Below are positions 1 through 13,900 of a stretch of 64,000 nt of DNA, in pieces (position 1 is the stretch's first letter; each line of letters begins with the position of its first letter). Origin of the DNA: Tricholomella constricta. Lineage: Eukaryota > Basidiomycota > Agaricomycetes > Agaricales > Lyophyllaceae. The stretch is from contig JAACJP010000001.1 in the NCBI GenBank assembly GCA_013368375.1, positions 372,001-436,000 of the forward strand, in the 5' to 3' direction. The notes below the pieces were generated by a model, which did no database searches, was not told the origin of the DNA, and saw only the letters and a list, made by a program, of their open reading frames with translations. The position numbers and the translations under genes are program-made.

Positions 1-3000
1 AGAAGGTCATCAGCCTCGTTGGATACTTCGATTTGGACCCAAACAGAGCCCTCGACATCATTCTGGATGTTCTCTCCGTGCATTTGGCAACCCATTACAC
101 CTTTTTCATTGCCCTTCTATCGTTCTCTCCCTGGGCAGGATCCTATCGTCGTCCAGATGCGGCGTCTATGGACACTATCCTCACCCCTGGCTCGTTCAAA
201 GGCAAGACCTTGGATGAAATCGTGACACTCGCAGATCCTAAGGCACGAGAGACGGCGAAGACTGCAAATGCAGGAAACCCTCGTGTCTTGGCTCAAGTCT
301 TGGGCTTCAAATTTGCCTATTATCAAGTGCGTGTTTCATTCGAGTTGTCCTTTCTCAAATTTCCTTCGCTAAACCCTCATAGTCCCAAGACGTAGTTGAG
401 ACCACGCCGAAGAGTCTATATCTTACGGCCGCGATTTTGATTCGTGAAGGGTTCATCACACTGGAGGACTTATATCTGCATGTGCGTAATCACTATCTAC
501 AACGTTTTCGCCCCGTTCTCAAATGAACGACGTATGTATGTCTTAGATCCTACCCGAGGACAACGATATGGAAAGCATCCGTCAAGAGTACCGCGACAAC
601 GTTAAATCGAGGATAGTGGGGGCGAAAGTCAGCCAACTAGCAATGGCTGCGCCCCTGGAATCCTCAGCGTCCCAGTCCAAAGCCAAACCATCGACTCCGG
701 TGGAGGTGAAAAAGGCGCCCGAGCCCAAGGATGTCAATCAAAAAGTCGGACTTCTGACCGCGCTCCTTGCTGTCGGAGCTTTGAAGCCCTCTTTGGCCAT
801 TCTTTCTAAATTCCCCTTCCTGGTCGACGCAAGGCCTGAGATTTCTGATCTCATTATTCGAATCATGAAAGTCTCGCTTGCTTCACTATATGAATCGCTC
901 ATGGTCACCAAGGAGCGGAATTCAAGTTTTACTCAACCGCGAGCGCGATATACAACTTCAGGCGCGTCGGTCACGCCCACTCGAAAACCACTGCTCACGC
1001 TTTGGGCACCTACGCCACCGAGCACACATACCACGGAATTTGTCTTCTTCTTCCCTGACTGGATCCAGAATGTTCCGATATGTACCTCTTTGAGCGACTT
1101 GGAGGATGTCATAGAGCCTCTAATGAAGTTCATTGGCGTTCACGTATCTCGTGATCCATTATTCTTGACGAAGTTCTTGCGACTTGGACGTAGTCATCTT
1201 CAATCGACGGTAATCTGCGCTAAATTTTGTTGGTTACACGACCTAACTCATGATAGCAGATGCCCATCCACCCTGCGACGAAGAAACCGATTGGCGAACC
1301 CGATCCAGAAAACCCAATTCGTCTATTCTGGTTCAAAGTCCTGCGGGTATTCCTCCTCCCGGCGCTTCCACTAATTCGAGGCAACGCTGTCTGTACTGTT
1401 GAAGTCTGGAACATTATTCGACAATATTCCACCACATCCCGCTGGCGACTCTATGGCGAATGGAAATCGAACGTGTACAAGTCTCATCCAGAGTTGGAAG
1501 TTCGCTTCGTGCAGGCTGATAGGGAATCAAAGGGAATCCTTCGACGTCTTTCTCACAACACTATCGATTCGTTATCAGGAACGGTTGCCAAGCTGGCCCA
1601 CTCGAACCCCTGCATCTTCTTCAGCAATGCAGTGCACCAAATTATGGCGTATGATAACCTGGCGAATGTCGTCATTCAGGCACTTCGCTATGTTACGAAT
1701 ATGGGCTTTGATGTGCTTGTGTACATCATCTTAGACGCACTGTCCAACCCAAACAAGCAACGTCTAAAGGATGACGGTGTCAATACGGGGGACTGGCTTC
1801 AGAGTACGTCGACACTCCATCTTTTCTTCACTTCACCTGATTCGGTATATAGGCCTTGCCTCCTTTACTGGGATGCTTTTCAGACGATACAGCGCAGATC
1901 TGACCCCGGTGTTGACCTACGTTATGCATCAACTTCATAACGGCCAAACCACGGAGCTGGTGGTATTGCGAGAATTGATCTGGAAGATGGCTGGAATTGA
2001 ACCATTGCCTAGCCTGTCGGACGCTCAAGTCGCTGCAATGGCAGGCGGTCCTGTGCTTCGAATCGAGTCTGTGGCCTCTGCGACCCGTGGAGCACGACTC
2101 GACCCTGGAGATGCTGTTCTAAAGGGCCCTCAACGCCTCGGAAGGGCATTGCTTGAGTCGTCTTTGGCTCTCAACTTGCTCATTCAAGTGGCTCAACAAC
2201 GACAAGCCTGTGTATTTAAAGCTCCAGATACCCATATCAAGTCCCTGGCCAGCCTATACGATACGGTTGGTCTCCTTGCTGCTTTCAAGAAGGCGCATAA
2301 TTGAAATCACATTTTCAGACTCATGGTGTCTTATTGCAATACCTCGAACTGCTGACGTCTCCTTCGGTCATCCCGCTCAAGGACTATGCTACCAAGGTCC
2401 TACCGTCCATTGGTGAACTCGGAGTGGTCTACGGGATCTGTGCACCCATATGCATGCAAATCATTCGCCCTGTCCTTCAAGCATCAATCTTGGTTCGTCG
2501 CACTCCTTCATGCATCAACGCCATCTCAATAAGACGTGCACTATACAGACGTCAGCCCTTGCAATGCAGGAACAGGAGCGGGTCGCTAATGAGGAAGCTG
2601 AGAAGCGGTTAAAGGCCGCCTTGACCGCCAAACGAGAACCGACTACTTCACGCATAGCGTCGCCCAAGCGTGGAAACTCTGCTGCTCCCGACACCGCTGT
2701 TGATGCGAAACCGCGTGTAGAAGAGCCCCCTACTCAAGAAGATGTCATGATGGAGGTTGAGCAAAGCATGTGTGTACCCCCGACGGAGGTTCCATGGCTT
2801 CCCGAGCTCGCTGCGCTCTTCGATGATATCAAGAAAATCGCACCAGGAAATTCATATGACGTTATTGGGTAAGTAAATTGTAGATTATAGCCTCGATTTG
2901 CTTCTCACTTTTCTGCATAGCCCTGGTTTCTACGTTACCTTCTGGCAACTGTCGACATACGATCTGTCTCCCCCCGCCGCTAAATACGACGAAGAAGGCG

Positions 3001-6000
3001 CTGCTTTGATGGTTCTGAGTCGGCAGGAAGATATCAAATTTAATGCAGCAGACCGTTCTAGTGACCGGGCTAAACGACTTATGGCACCCTCTCATCGGAC
3101 GCGACGAGATCGATACATGAACACTGTTGCGGCTCTCACACAGGAACTCAAGGATCAGACAGCATCAAGGGCCTTCACAATGAAACGCCTGAGTCGAGAG
3201 AAACAACACTGGTTCTCGCACTGTACGTTTAGTCATCCTCAATATGCATTCCGCTGCTCAATGATGATACGCAGTGCCTAAAGCATTGACGCTCGTTGGA
3301 TCAATAATCGAACATTGTATACAGCCTCGATGCCTACTATCCCCTATGGACGCCGACTTCTGTGCGCAATTTATCAAAGTTCTTCACATACAAGGAACTC
3401 CTGGCTTCCACACCCTGAATTGCTACGATAAGGTTCGTTTCCATAAATTTGTCTGAATCATCTTCTCATATGTGTCGTAGCTGCTTGGAGATCATGTGAA
3501 GGTCGTCTTGTTTTCTTGCAGCGAGTATGAAGCACACAACTATGGTATGTGTGCACTGTGTGCTTCACTGATCTAACGGCTCACCCGTGATATTAGGACG
3601 ATTCTTAGCAGGAATTCTACAGGACTTGTACAAGTGGCATCTTGACGAACAGCTATATTTGGCGGACAATCGAACCAAAATTGGGGGAAAGACCATTTAC
3701 CACCCTGGTATGCAACGCAGCTATAGAGACAAGACCGTCACATTGGACAACCTTCTGGACTGGCCGAGCTTCCAGAGAATCCTCAGAAAGTGGCACAAGA
3801 AGTTGGGAAAGGTATTTCCTTCACCGACTTATATAGGAGTCCCAATATTAAGCTCGTCATCCAGTGCTTTACCGAATGCATCCAAACAGGAGAATTTATG
3901 CATGTCTACAATGCTATCATCGTCATGAAAGAGCTGCTTCCTGTTTTTCCTCTCGCTGTTGTAACAGACACGGGTGCCAGCCTGGACGCCGCGATGGACC
4001 GCTTTCTGGAGAACGAAGATCGTGGGGACCTCAAGATTCTTGGCCGAGCGTATGTACATCCTTCATCTTATCGATCGATTCTAAGCCACTTGCCCTAGTT
4101 ATTCCGCTGCCCTTAAGAAGCGAGAGGCTTTATGGGCAATGCCGAAAAAGGTTTATAATACTTGTCTCTTCTGGACACACACTCACCGTCTTCTCAGCCC
4201 CCTCCACCAGCGACTGCAGCTGCACCTTCTCCAAAGCCTTCAAATGCAGTTCAACAGCCTGAAAAGGCTCGAAATAATGGGCCCCCTAATGGTCCGAGCT
4301 CCCAAACTGTTCCCACCGGTGATGGGCGCCGCGCCACCGCAACTCCCAGCACCACAGCGCCCTCTGCTCCTCGCGCTCAGCTATTGAACAATGCAGGACC
4401 CTCAGGCGCTGACAAGATGTCCACTCCCGGGATCAGCTCTGCGAAGCTCGCTATGGATAGGTATTCACGTCAATTGTCATATATTCCTCACACATTCTAA
4501 TCAATACCCAGCATACCACGACCCGAAGTCGTTAAAAGAGTTCGACCGGAGACCAAGCATAGTCAGTCGCCTGGAGAACCTGGCCTCAGCCAAGCAGATG
4601 CTGTCAAGTCATCAGTTCCGCCACATATGAACGAACTTCGCATGTCAGGCAAGGACGAATCGCCAGCTGGACTCTCTCCTCGTTCCCGCTATAATAGCCC
4701 TGCGCATGCAAGAGGCTCACCAATTCCACAATTGTCTTCTCCCTCAGGACTTGGCAAAGAACTCCCCCATTCTCCTCGTACCCATCGGCCTGAGGAGGAT
4801 AGATCCCGTTCAGATGGAGTTCCCGCAATGCCACCACCGTCTGTTCCCAGCCAGACTCCTTCAGCACAGGAGCTGAGGGAGACTGCCAAGCAATCTATGC
4901 GTTCTGAGAAGTTGGAAGGACGAAATGCGGGTGGGTCTCGAGGAACATCCCCTCGGCGCCGTTCTCTCTCTCCAACAAGTCTCCCAGGCACCAGAAATCA
5001 CAGTTCTGAGAGCCGCGCGAGTGGAGGTCGCTCACGTTCTGATCGTGACGGAGACCGTGAGGAAAGACGAGAGAGTCGGCAGGATTCCCGTGATCATGCC
5101 GCCACTCTCGGACGCCGCGACAGCATCACTCATAACCGTAGTGAGCGAAGCGGGCGGGAGCGCACGTCTACCCGGGACAGCGATAAGGATGATAGAGACA
5201 AGGAGCGAGACCGAGGCCGAGACAGGCATGGTGAACGCGACAGGGATCGCGACTCCGACAGAGTCAGGGATCGGGAACGTGACAGGGAAAGGGACAGGGA
5301 TAGGCATCGCAGAGATGACAAGGATCGGGACAGGGAGAGTAGGAAGGAACGTGACGCGAATCGCGGCCAACCCAGCACTCCTGGACCCCTTCCTGATGAC
5401 CGCGCGCTCCCAACGCGACCGGATCCTAGGCACCGAACTGCATTGGGTGACGATGGGCTTGGAAAGAGACGGAGAGCTGCGGACGACGATGTAAGCTTAT
5501 ACTGCTGTCTTCAAATCTGAAAGGGCTGATTGGATTATATTTGTAGCCTGAACGAAGCACCAAACGCAGCTCACGCAAAGATGGACATCGTGATGACCGT
5601 GGCCGTAGACCTCTCGACAAGGAAGGCCATGATAGGAATCGTGACTCGGACAGACGAAGGAAGGAACGCGAGGGGTCAGGCGACAATGAACCTCGCTTGT
5701 CATCCGCTTCGTCCGACAAGGTACTTATTGGTTCAAACCTACCATAATAGCCAAAGCGCTTACTCCCACACAGGCCGGAGACAAGCGCATGCCTCCAGAC
5801 GGTCCTTCTTCAACATCGTCATCTTCCAAGGTCCAGCCCCCGAGCGCTCCACGAGCCATGTCGTCTGGTGATGTAATTCGAGGTGTCAAGGGGGAGCCGT
5901 CGACCGGGAGAGACCGTCACCGGGATCAGCACCCTTCCAACGGTCCTTTGTCAGGTCCAAGTAGTGCCTCGCAGTCGCATCCGGACCCGGGGCCACAGGG

Positions 6001-6373
6001 CCTTGGCAGCCTCCACTCTCGTATCGGCGGAAAGGAGGCACCCGTCAGGTCGGTGACGCAACCTCCTAGCAACTCTTACCGTCCCGAGCAGCGAAAGGAA
6101 GACGACCGTGAAAGCAGGAAGCGAACTGTATCAGGTATGTCGTTGTCGTGCGACATACTCTCCTCACTGACTTTTTCTTTAGATCGTGACAAGGACATGA
6201 GTGAACCTGCGCCTAGTCCGTCAAGTGAGCTCACGCAAGTTCCTAAGCGTCCTCGCATCAACAGGAATCGCTATACGAACGCGCCAGGTTCGGGTGCGCA
6301 CAACCTGGTGAAGAAACTTGGTCTTCCTATTGACCCTTCTGCAGGAGAAAAGGCGCCACGGAGAAGGGATTGA
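1..6373 (+). CDS. THO2: THO complex subunit 2 (THO2/THOC2), 5' end missing
   Basis: The THO/TREX complex couples RNA polymerase II transcription to mRNP packaging and nuclear export; Tho2 is its large scaffold. The window opens inside the gene, in a frame reading VISLVGYFDLDPNRALDI, typical of the Tho2 helical core. The core continues through many exons separated by short introns, for example LTPVLTYVMHQLHNGQTTEL near 1.9 kb and the SRQEDIKFNAADRS segment near 3.0 kb. After about 4.2 kb the protein becomes low-complexity: Pro/Ser-rich, then an Arg/Asp/Glu/Ser tail (about 5.0-5.4 kb), ending LPIDPSAGEKAPRRRD before TGA at 6371-6373. A basic charged tail fits the nucleic-acid-binding C-terminus known for Tho2. 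Family assignment is confident; exon boundaries were not all resolved. It is convergent with GTP cyclohydrolase I, 209 bp away. Confidence 0.88.
5199..5347 (+). repeat. RD/RE-coding degenerate repeat inside THO2
   Basis: This stretch of degenerate GACAGG/GATCGG/GAACGT hexamer units encodes a run of alternating Arg and Asp/Glu in the THO2 tail. It also creates the spurious long open frames on both strands here. Such RD/RE mixed-charge domains are known from nuclear RNA-processing factors. Confidence 0.7.
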
Positions 6374-6582
6374 GACGAATTCATTCCTATATGTATCCTA
6401 ATATTTGACGTGCCAATAGTTTGTGCATTTATTGAATTTCAGACAGCCCTGTGATTCCCTCCTCCCCAAAATGAACATGATAGAATGATAAGTTAAATGA
6501 TGAAGATGACGCATGCCCAGCGAGTTATATCGCACTAGGCAAGTTGGGTCGCATCTACAGATGCCGCAGTTAATGACCGTCT

Positions 6583-7696
6583 TTAATTCTTCATAAGTGT
6601 GAGGAATTCTTCGCGCGTCTTTTGCTGTGTGCGGAAACAGCCGAGCATACAGGACGTGACCGTCATCGATCCTGGTTTCTGGACTCCACGCATGGTCATA
6701 CACATATGACTTGGGTATCATGTCAAATCTGGCAGCTTCATTGTGTTGTTCAAGTTGGTACTCACGTTGCCTCCATAACGACGGCCACACCACGGGGCTT
6801 GATTGCCTCCTGGACGGCGATCGCGACCTGCTTGGTCAGGCGTTCTTGGACTTGTAGCCGGCGACTGAACGTCTCTGCGATTCGGGCAAGTTTGGACAGC
6901 CCCAGAACCAGCTGATTTGGGATATAAGCTATTGCGATCTATCGATGGCATTCATTTAGGAAGGGGGGACAGATGCTATGCATGGAGACCCACTTTTCCC
7001 GTGAAGGGCACGAGATGGTGCTCGCACAAGCTCGAGATGTCAATATCACGGACGAGAACCATTTCATCGTGGTCTTCTGCGAACACAGCATCGTTGATCA
7101 CATCTGTCATATTATTTTATTAGCGGAGAACTGGTCTAGCAGAAAGAGTGTTAATTGACCTGCAAGTTTCTCTTCGTATCCTCTCGTCATCCACATGAGG
7201 GCCTGTGCATATCGCTCCGGAGTCTTGAGAAGGCCTTCTCGATCCGGGTCTTCACCGATTCCTTCAAGAATGACACGTACGGCCGCAGCCATCCTCTCCT
7301 CGCGTGCTCGTTTCTCTTCAGGTGTCGCATTTAGTCGAGATATGGTTGATTTCGCTACGCCATACAAATGTCACAGAAGCAGGGCTGATGTCAGAAGCAA
7401 GGCGCACCTGGCCAGCCAAGGCCGTTAGGATCAGGCACTACGTTATGAAGCGCGACCGGGGAGGTGCGATTTGGGTTATTCGGATCAAGAGGCAGCTGAG
7501 GACTTGATATTCCGGACTTCCGAAAACCATAATCGTCCCTTGAATGCGGCGTCCTGGGTATCGTCGGGGTCAGACGATGCTCATGGGCATCGTCGGGCTC
7601 GTAGGACGAGTCAGAGCTCGTAGACGCTTGCTGGACCTCAAGCTGGCGAAGACTGTCGGACAAGAGGGCTACGTGAGAGACATCAGATGGGTCCAT
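6583..7696 (-). CDS. FOL2: GTP cyclohydrolase I
   Basis: It converts GTP to 7,8-dihydroneopterin triphosphate, the first step of folate and pterin synthesis. The minus-strand model starts at ATG 7694-7696 ([16 protein letters not shown]), has a divergent Ser/Pro-rich N-terminus of about 100 residues, then the conserved core: [19 protein letters not shown], the zinc-binding [31 protein letters not shown], and [20 protein letters not shown]. The C-terminus [11 protein letters not shown] is canonical and stops at 6583-6585. Exons are joined by introns near 7.40-7.35, 7.16-7.11, 6.99-6.93 and 6.77-6.71 kb, and all reading-frame phases agree. Nothing suggests inactivity. Confidence 0.93.
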
Positions 7697-8118
7697 AGTC
7701 AACGGTCGCTGGGGTCGTCGGCGGACTAGAAGTGAATATGAAATAGACGGCGGGGACTATGGCGGACGTGCAAAAAATAAATTCCAGGGCGGGGCACGTG
7801 GGCTTCCTCCGTTAGCCCGAACTGGCAAGGCCGCAACGGTGTTCCAATCATGATTGACGTCCGTCTCTGGGCTGATCAGTCCGACTGTCCGAGTCCGACA
7901 AGAACTCTGCATATGGATATCTGAAGGGGACCTATTTGGCCGTAACCTTCACCGACGTTTGGGTCTCTTCTACCAAATGCGCATACCCGGTACAGCCTAC
8001 GATGCTGCACTGCATCAACGGTCATGTAAAACATCCGGATCTCGTATATTAATGAACAAAAGAGTCTCCTCACTCGAGGACCGCCCATTTTCTTTCCAGC
8101 TTATAAGCTTACATCCCT
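7697..8118. other. Intergenic region, divergent GCH1 / ABC transporter
   Basis: This 422-bp region lies between divergent start codons and presumably holds both promoters. A palindromic CACGTG E-box-type hexamer lies at about 7795-7800. No open frame of note was seen, and the exact start of the ABC gene is uncertain, so part of the right half could be coding or leader. Confidence 0.45.
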
Positions 8119-10873
8119 ATGCATGCCCCGTTCTCAGACTGCCTTGACATGTGCCATAGGCTCAGCAGTCACATGCTCTTCTCCAACTACGTGCAACTAC
8201 CTCATCGGGGAACTTCTGTCGCGAAACACCCACCTTCCAAGGACAGCATCGACGTAGCGGAGGAGCCCGATGTCTGGAAAGGACCACATACTGCTTATGA
8301 CGCGTGGTTGGCTTCCAGGGAAATTCCTGGTCAGAAAGGTACATACCTTGTGGCGGGGGCGCAACGACCACTAAGTTTCGCGAACGCTCGTCTCGCGTTC
8401 TGCACGACCATTCATAGATGCGTGTTCGACTTTGTAAGGCGGCCTCGGGTTTCCATATGTGGGGCGATGTCTGACGTGTCGCGCCTCAGTTCAAGGAGCT
8501 CTGGGCACTCAATCCAGTCCGCACGACGCTCATGATGTCCCTGAACGTCCTCCGTAGTCTTTTCCCAGCTTTCCGAGGTTATTCCCAGGTGCGTCACTTC
8601 GTATCCAGCCAGTAATCGCTGATTCACGAAAACATGTGAACTTCAATTCACTGGGAATATCCAGGCCATGATCATTGATGAGGTCTGTTGCGACCTCCAA
8701 ACTCTGGTACTCTCAACCTCTGACTGTCCCTAAAGCTCCAGTCCTTAATCGCTTCAGGGAATTTCACGTGGTCCCGCCTTTTATACCTGATCTCCACCGA
8801 GCTCTTCAGGAGAGTGGTTGAAGGCTTGCTGGATTCTTTCGCGTAAGGACAAGGTTTGTGCCTGGTATTCTCTGGCTAACCGCGTGTTATAAACAGTTTC
8901 TCCAATGAACACGTCGTTCTCGAATCAGCCAGGTTCTTTGTTGAACGCGAGCAACTGAGACACCGCGTTCGGCTGGATGTCCCCACTCTGGCGGACCCTG
9001 TAGTACGCGACCTTCTCCAGGAATCGGATCTTTTCGTCAGATCTCTCAACGGAGGCGGATTTGGCCTCCTGTCTCCCTTCGACTTCGTTCACATCCTCTC
9101 GCTCGCAATAGAGATTATTTCCCACCTATTTCTGGTCATCTCACTCACGCGCGGCGCTACCCATGTTGGCGTTCTTTTGCTGTCGATAATATCTGCGATG
9201 CTACCTCTGCTGCTGCCCTGGTGTAATTTCTCGCAAAGCCAAACGGAACCTACCCCAAGTGTCCGCGAAGCCCGGGCCGTTGAGCGCCACGAACGCATGC
9301 GAAGTTTAGCTTACAGCGAAGTCCATCGGCCGGAAATCGCACTCTTTGGCCTCGGAGAATGGATTTTAGAGACGTGGTCAAGCGCCCGGAAGATCGTCTT
9401 ATCTTTGGAACAACCCCATCTTTTACGCGATTCGTCGTTGCTGTCTCAATTACACCTCTCTGATTTGTTATTTGCTCTCCAGAATGTATGTCTGATTTTC
9501 TTCTTCTTTGATTTCGCTATTTCCCTGTCTACCATCTGACGACATCGTTAGATACCCCTCGTTTGGCTCATGCAAACCTCATCTGCGTCCTTGGGGTCGC
9601 TGACGTTATATCGCAGCTCCATCCAATCAGTAGTGTTCGCATGTGGCAACCTGATCAGGACAACCAGGATGGCTTTCCAAGGAATTTTTCTGATGTCTGC
9701 ATTCTGTGCAAGCATGAAATTGAAGCCTCGGCTGCAACCGGACGATGGCGAGATTGCGGCGTATGGTTCGTTGCCAGGCGGCGTAAGCATCGAAGTCAGG
9801 TGCGAGGGTTCAGCAGTCCTGACACTTGAAGAGATCCTGAACTTCGTAAAGCGGCCTGTCGTATACATACCCCGGAAGCAACGAGCCGGTCTTAAAGAAC
9901 ATCAATTTTACTCTCGAACCTGGCGAAAGCCTTGCGATTGTTGGCTACAATGGATCAGGTAAGTCGGAGACTCGTAAATCACATCACGGGTCATTGACCT
10001 CCAGGGAATTTAGGAAAGTCTACCCTTGCCAAGATCCTCTTGCGCATAGTAGACTTTGACAAGGGATCGCTGAAGGTCAACGGTGTCGACGTTCGTCGTT
10101 ACCATCCGGACGAATATCATAGACACATTACCGCGGTATTCCAGGGATTCTCCAAATTCAACGCCACCGTCAGGGAGAACGTTGGTCTCGGATATGTCGA
10201 ACAGCTGACAGAGGACGCTGCCATAGCGAAGGCCGTTCATCTTGCTGAAGCCGACAAGGTCGTCGAATCTTTACCTTGCGGCCTGCGGACGACTCTTGAA
10301 AGCCCGGGATTTGAAAGCATATCCTATCCAGGAATGGGCCATCGCGCGCATTCTTCGCACCATGGTTTGTCAGGCGGAGAGGTATGTGTTTTGCCTATTT
10401 TTAGAGTCATATGTAACTCATTCACTCCCACAGTGGCAACGAATCGCTATTGCTCGTGCTTTCATGAGAGCCAGCCGACCGGAAGTTGACTTACTCTTGT
10501 TTGACGAACCAGTACGTATGCTTCATATCTCAGAATTTCAGTGGAGCTGATGAACTTTACCTCTGCGACAAATCAGACCTCTTCATTAGATGCGCGTGCC
10601 CAGAGTCAAATTTTTGACACCATTGAGAAAATATCCAGATCTCCTTCAGGCAAGAAGATGAAATCCGTGATCTTCATCACACATCGTCTTTCAACAGCTC
10701 GTCGTGCAGACAAGGTTGCTATGATGGAGAACGGGGTAATGTGGAGTCGTCTTGTCAATTTATTGTCGCTGATAATCCCCGGCCACATCTAGACGATATC
10801 CGAGTTTGGAACGCACCAAGAGCTTCTCGGTCGAAACGGCTCCTATGCGAATTTGTATCGGGCTTCAGTATAG
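8119..10873 (+). CDS. ABC transporter with one C-terminal nucleotide-binding domain (ABC-B-like half transporter)
   Basis: The NBD is complete once introns are removed: Walker [10 protein letters not shown] (split by an intron after GS), Q-loop AVFQGFSKF, signature [15 protein letters not shown], Walker [15 protein letters not shown] and the switch histidine in FITHRLS. The last exon, [20 protein letters not shown], ends at TAG 10871-10873. Upstream, segments reading [20 protein letters not shown] and hydrophobic stretches near 9.08-9.22 kb ([17 protein letters not shown], then a second) form a small membrane part. Phase-compatible introns include 8434-8489 and 9800-9851. This type recurs in Agaricomycete genomes without a known substrate. 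The first exon and ATG 8119 are the weakest part. Nothing in the sequence shows the substrate or membrane. Confidence 0.82.
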
Positions 10874-10995
10874 CATATGATGTATATAGTATGTATATTA
10901 GCAGGTATTTTTAGATGATGCGACTAGAGAACTCTACTTCAATTGTACATTATTCATTTCAATATACTTCCAATATACTGTCATCATTCTTATCG

Positions 10996-13900
10996 TCATA
11001 TAAATTCCTGCGTCGAATGGTCCGTAAACACAACCTTCCCATCGCCAAGTACAGCATCCACGGGTGTTCCCTCGATGGCAGACGTTGTCGTAAGCGCGTC
11101 AAGGTTTTCGGACACCCCATGCGTGCCAACAATAAGCCCGGCGTTCCTGATACCATGGATCAGAGATGGAACCTGAACCTATTCATGGCCATCATAAAAA
11201 TTTTCAAAGCTGGACAGAAAATGATCACTCACAAGCAGGTCGGCATCGACGAACACGCCTAGAAGATTGTTGATCCTCGCAAATTCGACCGCTGCGCCAA
11301 TACTTGACAGGCGTGGGTCATTTTCTTCCTCGGCACCTAGGGCTGTCGGGCTAGGCATATAACTGCTGCTTTTCCCACATCGAGATACGAAGAAAACGGG
11401 ATCTAGGAGAGAGTTGATGAGAATTATGAGATCACATTTACGGAACAAACTGTAGCCCTTACAATTCGGTTGTTTCCAGTTTAGCACTGAACACACGTCT
11501 GGAGAGAAAGACGCAAAGGCTATTTTTCGGCGTGCGTGTGGCACGTCTAATGATGCCGACGTGTGGTATATATTTCGTAACACAGAATCGACGAAGTCAT
11601 TCAGGTCCAGTCGATGACCGAGGGAAAGCCGTTTTCTCGTTGTTCTGGAGAGGTAGGCTAATTCCAGGCATATGTTGACGCCCACGGGCAGAAGCTAGAT
11701 AGAAGAATTAGAATGGGATGGTGGGATAATTTAACAAATACCTTAAGAAGCTGAGCAAGCGAAATCATGGACCGCGACAACATGGAGGACCACTCCTCCA
11801 TGCCGGAAGTGCTGATGGATGACACAGTCCTCCCTAAACGGCTGGCCAAGGACTCGAACTGCGCAAGGGTAAGATCAGAGACACCGATGTCGAAATCACC
11901 GCCCGGTAGTAGCCAGTCAGAGAAGATGACCGGCTGGAGGTCCCTCGTGACCTGGACCACGACGTAGATGTAGTTTCCTTGCAGTGACGATATTGTCAAC
12001 AACTGCCCTCCTTCATTCGTGATGGAGTGGACAGATGGCGAAGCCTGTGCCGAACCGATTAAATTTGATCGATGGGGCCACTTCTGCGAGCTTGGCTGAG
12101 GAATAGACGGAGACGTGGCCATGGACTTCCAGTAAGTCTCAACATCTCCTCCGACTTCCAACGTAACACCCTCAAATGGAGTAACGATTTTGATTTCGAA
12201 GTCAACCTAAGCTAATGTGTTAGCAGTGGCTTATGAGAACGACATTGTTGCATTACCTCTCCAACCATGTGCAGTCTGGTGTCCAATATTGGGAGCGTAA
12301 AGGCGTCCTTGCTTTCAAGGTCCTGGAACAGTGAAGGAAGGGCCACGGCTCGACCAATTGTTTTAGTGCCAAAGTTTGGGTATATCGAGAATTCCAGAGA
12401 GATATTGTCAATTGAGCTTATCTGGAAAACGAAAAATCCTTTCTCATCTCTCTGTGGAAGAGCAATGCTATACGGGGCTGAGTTGACATTCGGACTGGAA
12501 GTCATCACCAATTTCAGCGGTGTCGATGCCAAAAGGTATTCGTCCTCGAAGACCGAGCTAATCAGACGGTGATGAAGACGAACACCAGATATCTTTTCCA
12601 AGCGACGAGTAGTGTGACCTATAGTTACCTGGATGAGATTACTCTTGTCCAGATAATTGTGGCCATAGACACGGTGCGGCATAATTGGCGGAGGGAGCGA
12701 CAGTGAAGGAATCAGATCAATATCGGTTTCAGATCGTACGCCCTCCGACATCGGAGAATCGACATTCATCATGGCTGGAGTCGGCGATGGCTTATTCCTG
12801 GCGGCATCCAAGAGAAGAGTAAGGCATTTTTGATGACCATACCATGCGGCATAATGGACGGCCAGATGTCCTAATTCATCAGTGGCGCCTACGCGCGCAC
12901 CAGCTTCAAGCAGGATCCGAACACATCGTTCCCGTCCATAGCGCGCAGCGTGGAATAGAGGGGTCCACTCGTGATATTTGTCAGGTGTATCCCAGCCCTC
13001 AAGATGAATAAGCAGTTTGCAGACTTCGTCGTGTCCTTCACGCGCAGCAAGATGCATGGGGTATTCTCCGTTGCTATTTGGTACACAGCGCGCGCCGTGT
13101 TGCAGCAATAGTACAACGACATCCACATGCCCCGATTGGCTAGCCAGAGACAGCGGAATTAGATCGTCCAAGGGTGTTGTCGGCTCCGCCGGAACCTTTC
13201 CTTCGTCAAGCAGCACCCGGACACACTCCACGTTGCCCTTCATAGTGGCGTATACTAAGGGACTGTAGTTATCCCGGTCAAGAGTGGTGGGAGGAAGGTT
13301 GGCCTCTAAAAGTCGCTTACAGACAGCTGGATGACCCTTCATCGATGCGTAGTGAAGTGCAGTGCGGCCATACAAATCAATCTTGTCGACGCTTACGTCC
13401 TTCTCTATGCAGAGGTTGACGAGAGGTAAAGCGCCGGCCATGGCGGCCTCGTGTAGACACGTGCGCCCATTGATGTCGTCGACGAACTGGAAATCAAAGG
13501 GGGATGAAAGTGAAGAAAGGATCAAATCCGCCATATCTGGAGGAGCTTCAATGATCACATTCCAGAGAATACGCGTGACAATCGGCTTGCCGCCGCTGCC
13601 CTCTGCCAAAACGTCAGAATAACGCACAAATTCTTCAATCAAGCTCATGTCGCGGGCTGCAACGGCCTTTCGAAGATTATTCTCCAGGTCTCTGAACGGT
13701 CCCATGGGTGGTGTTCGCTCCGTGAGGATTTGTTGCGCGAAGATGTCGTTGGCTGCGGGTCCCTCGAATTTGAGACCTGATGACAGATCAGTAAGGTCCA
13801 GAAGGCAGATCGCCACCGTGTCCGACAGTTCTGAGATGAGCTAGTTTTTTAACCAGTTAGAGGAAGGACAAAACGGAGGGAAAGAGAAACTCGCTTGTCG

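Noticed and set aside
5032..5433. Long minus-strand and alternative-frame ORFs opposite the THO2 tail
   Set aside because: They arise from the degenerate Arg/Asp/Glu hexamer repeats and have only low-complexity composition.
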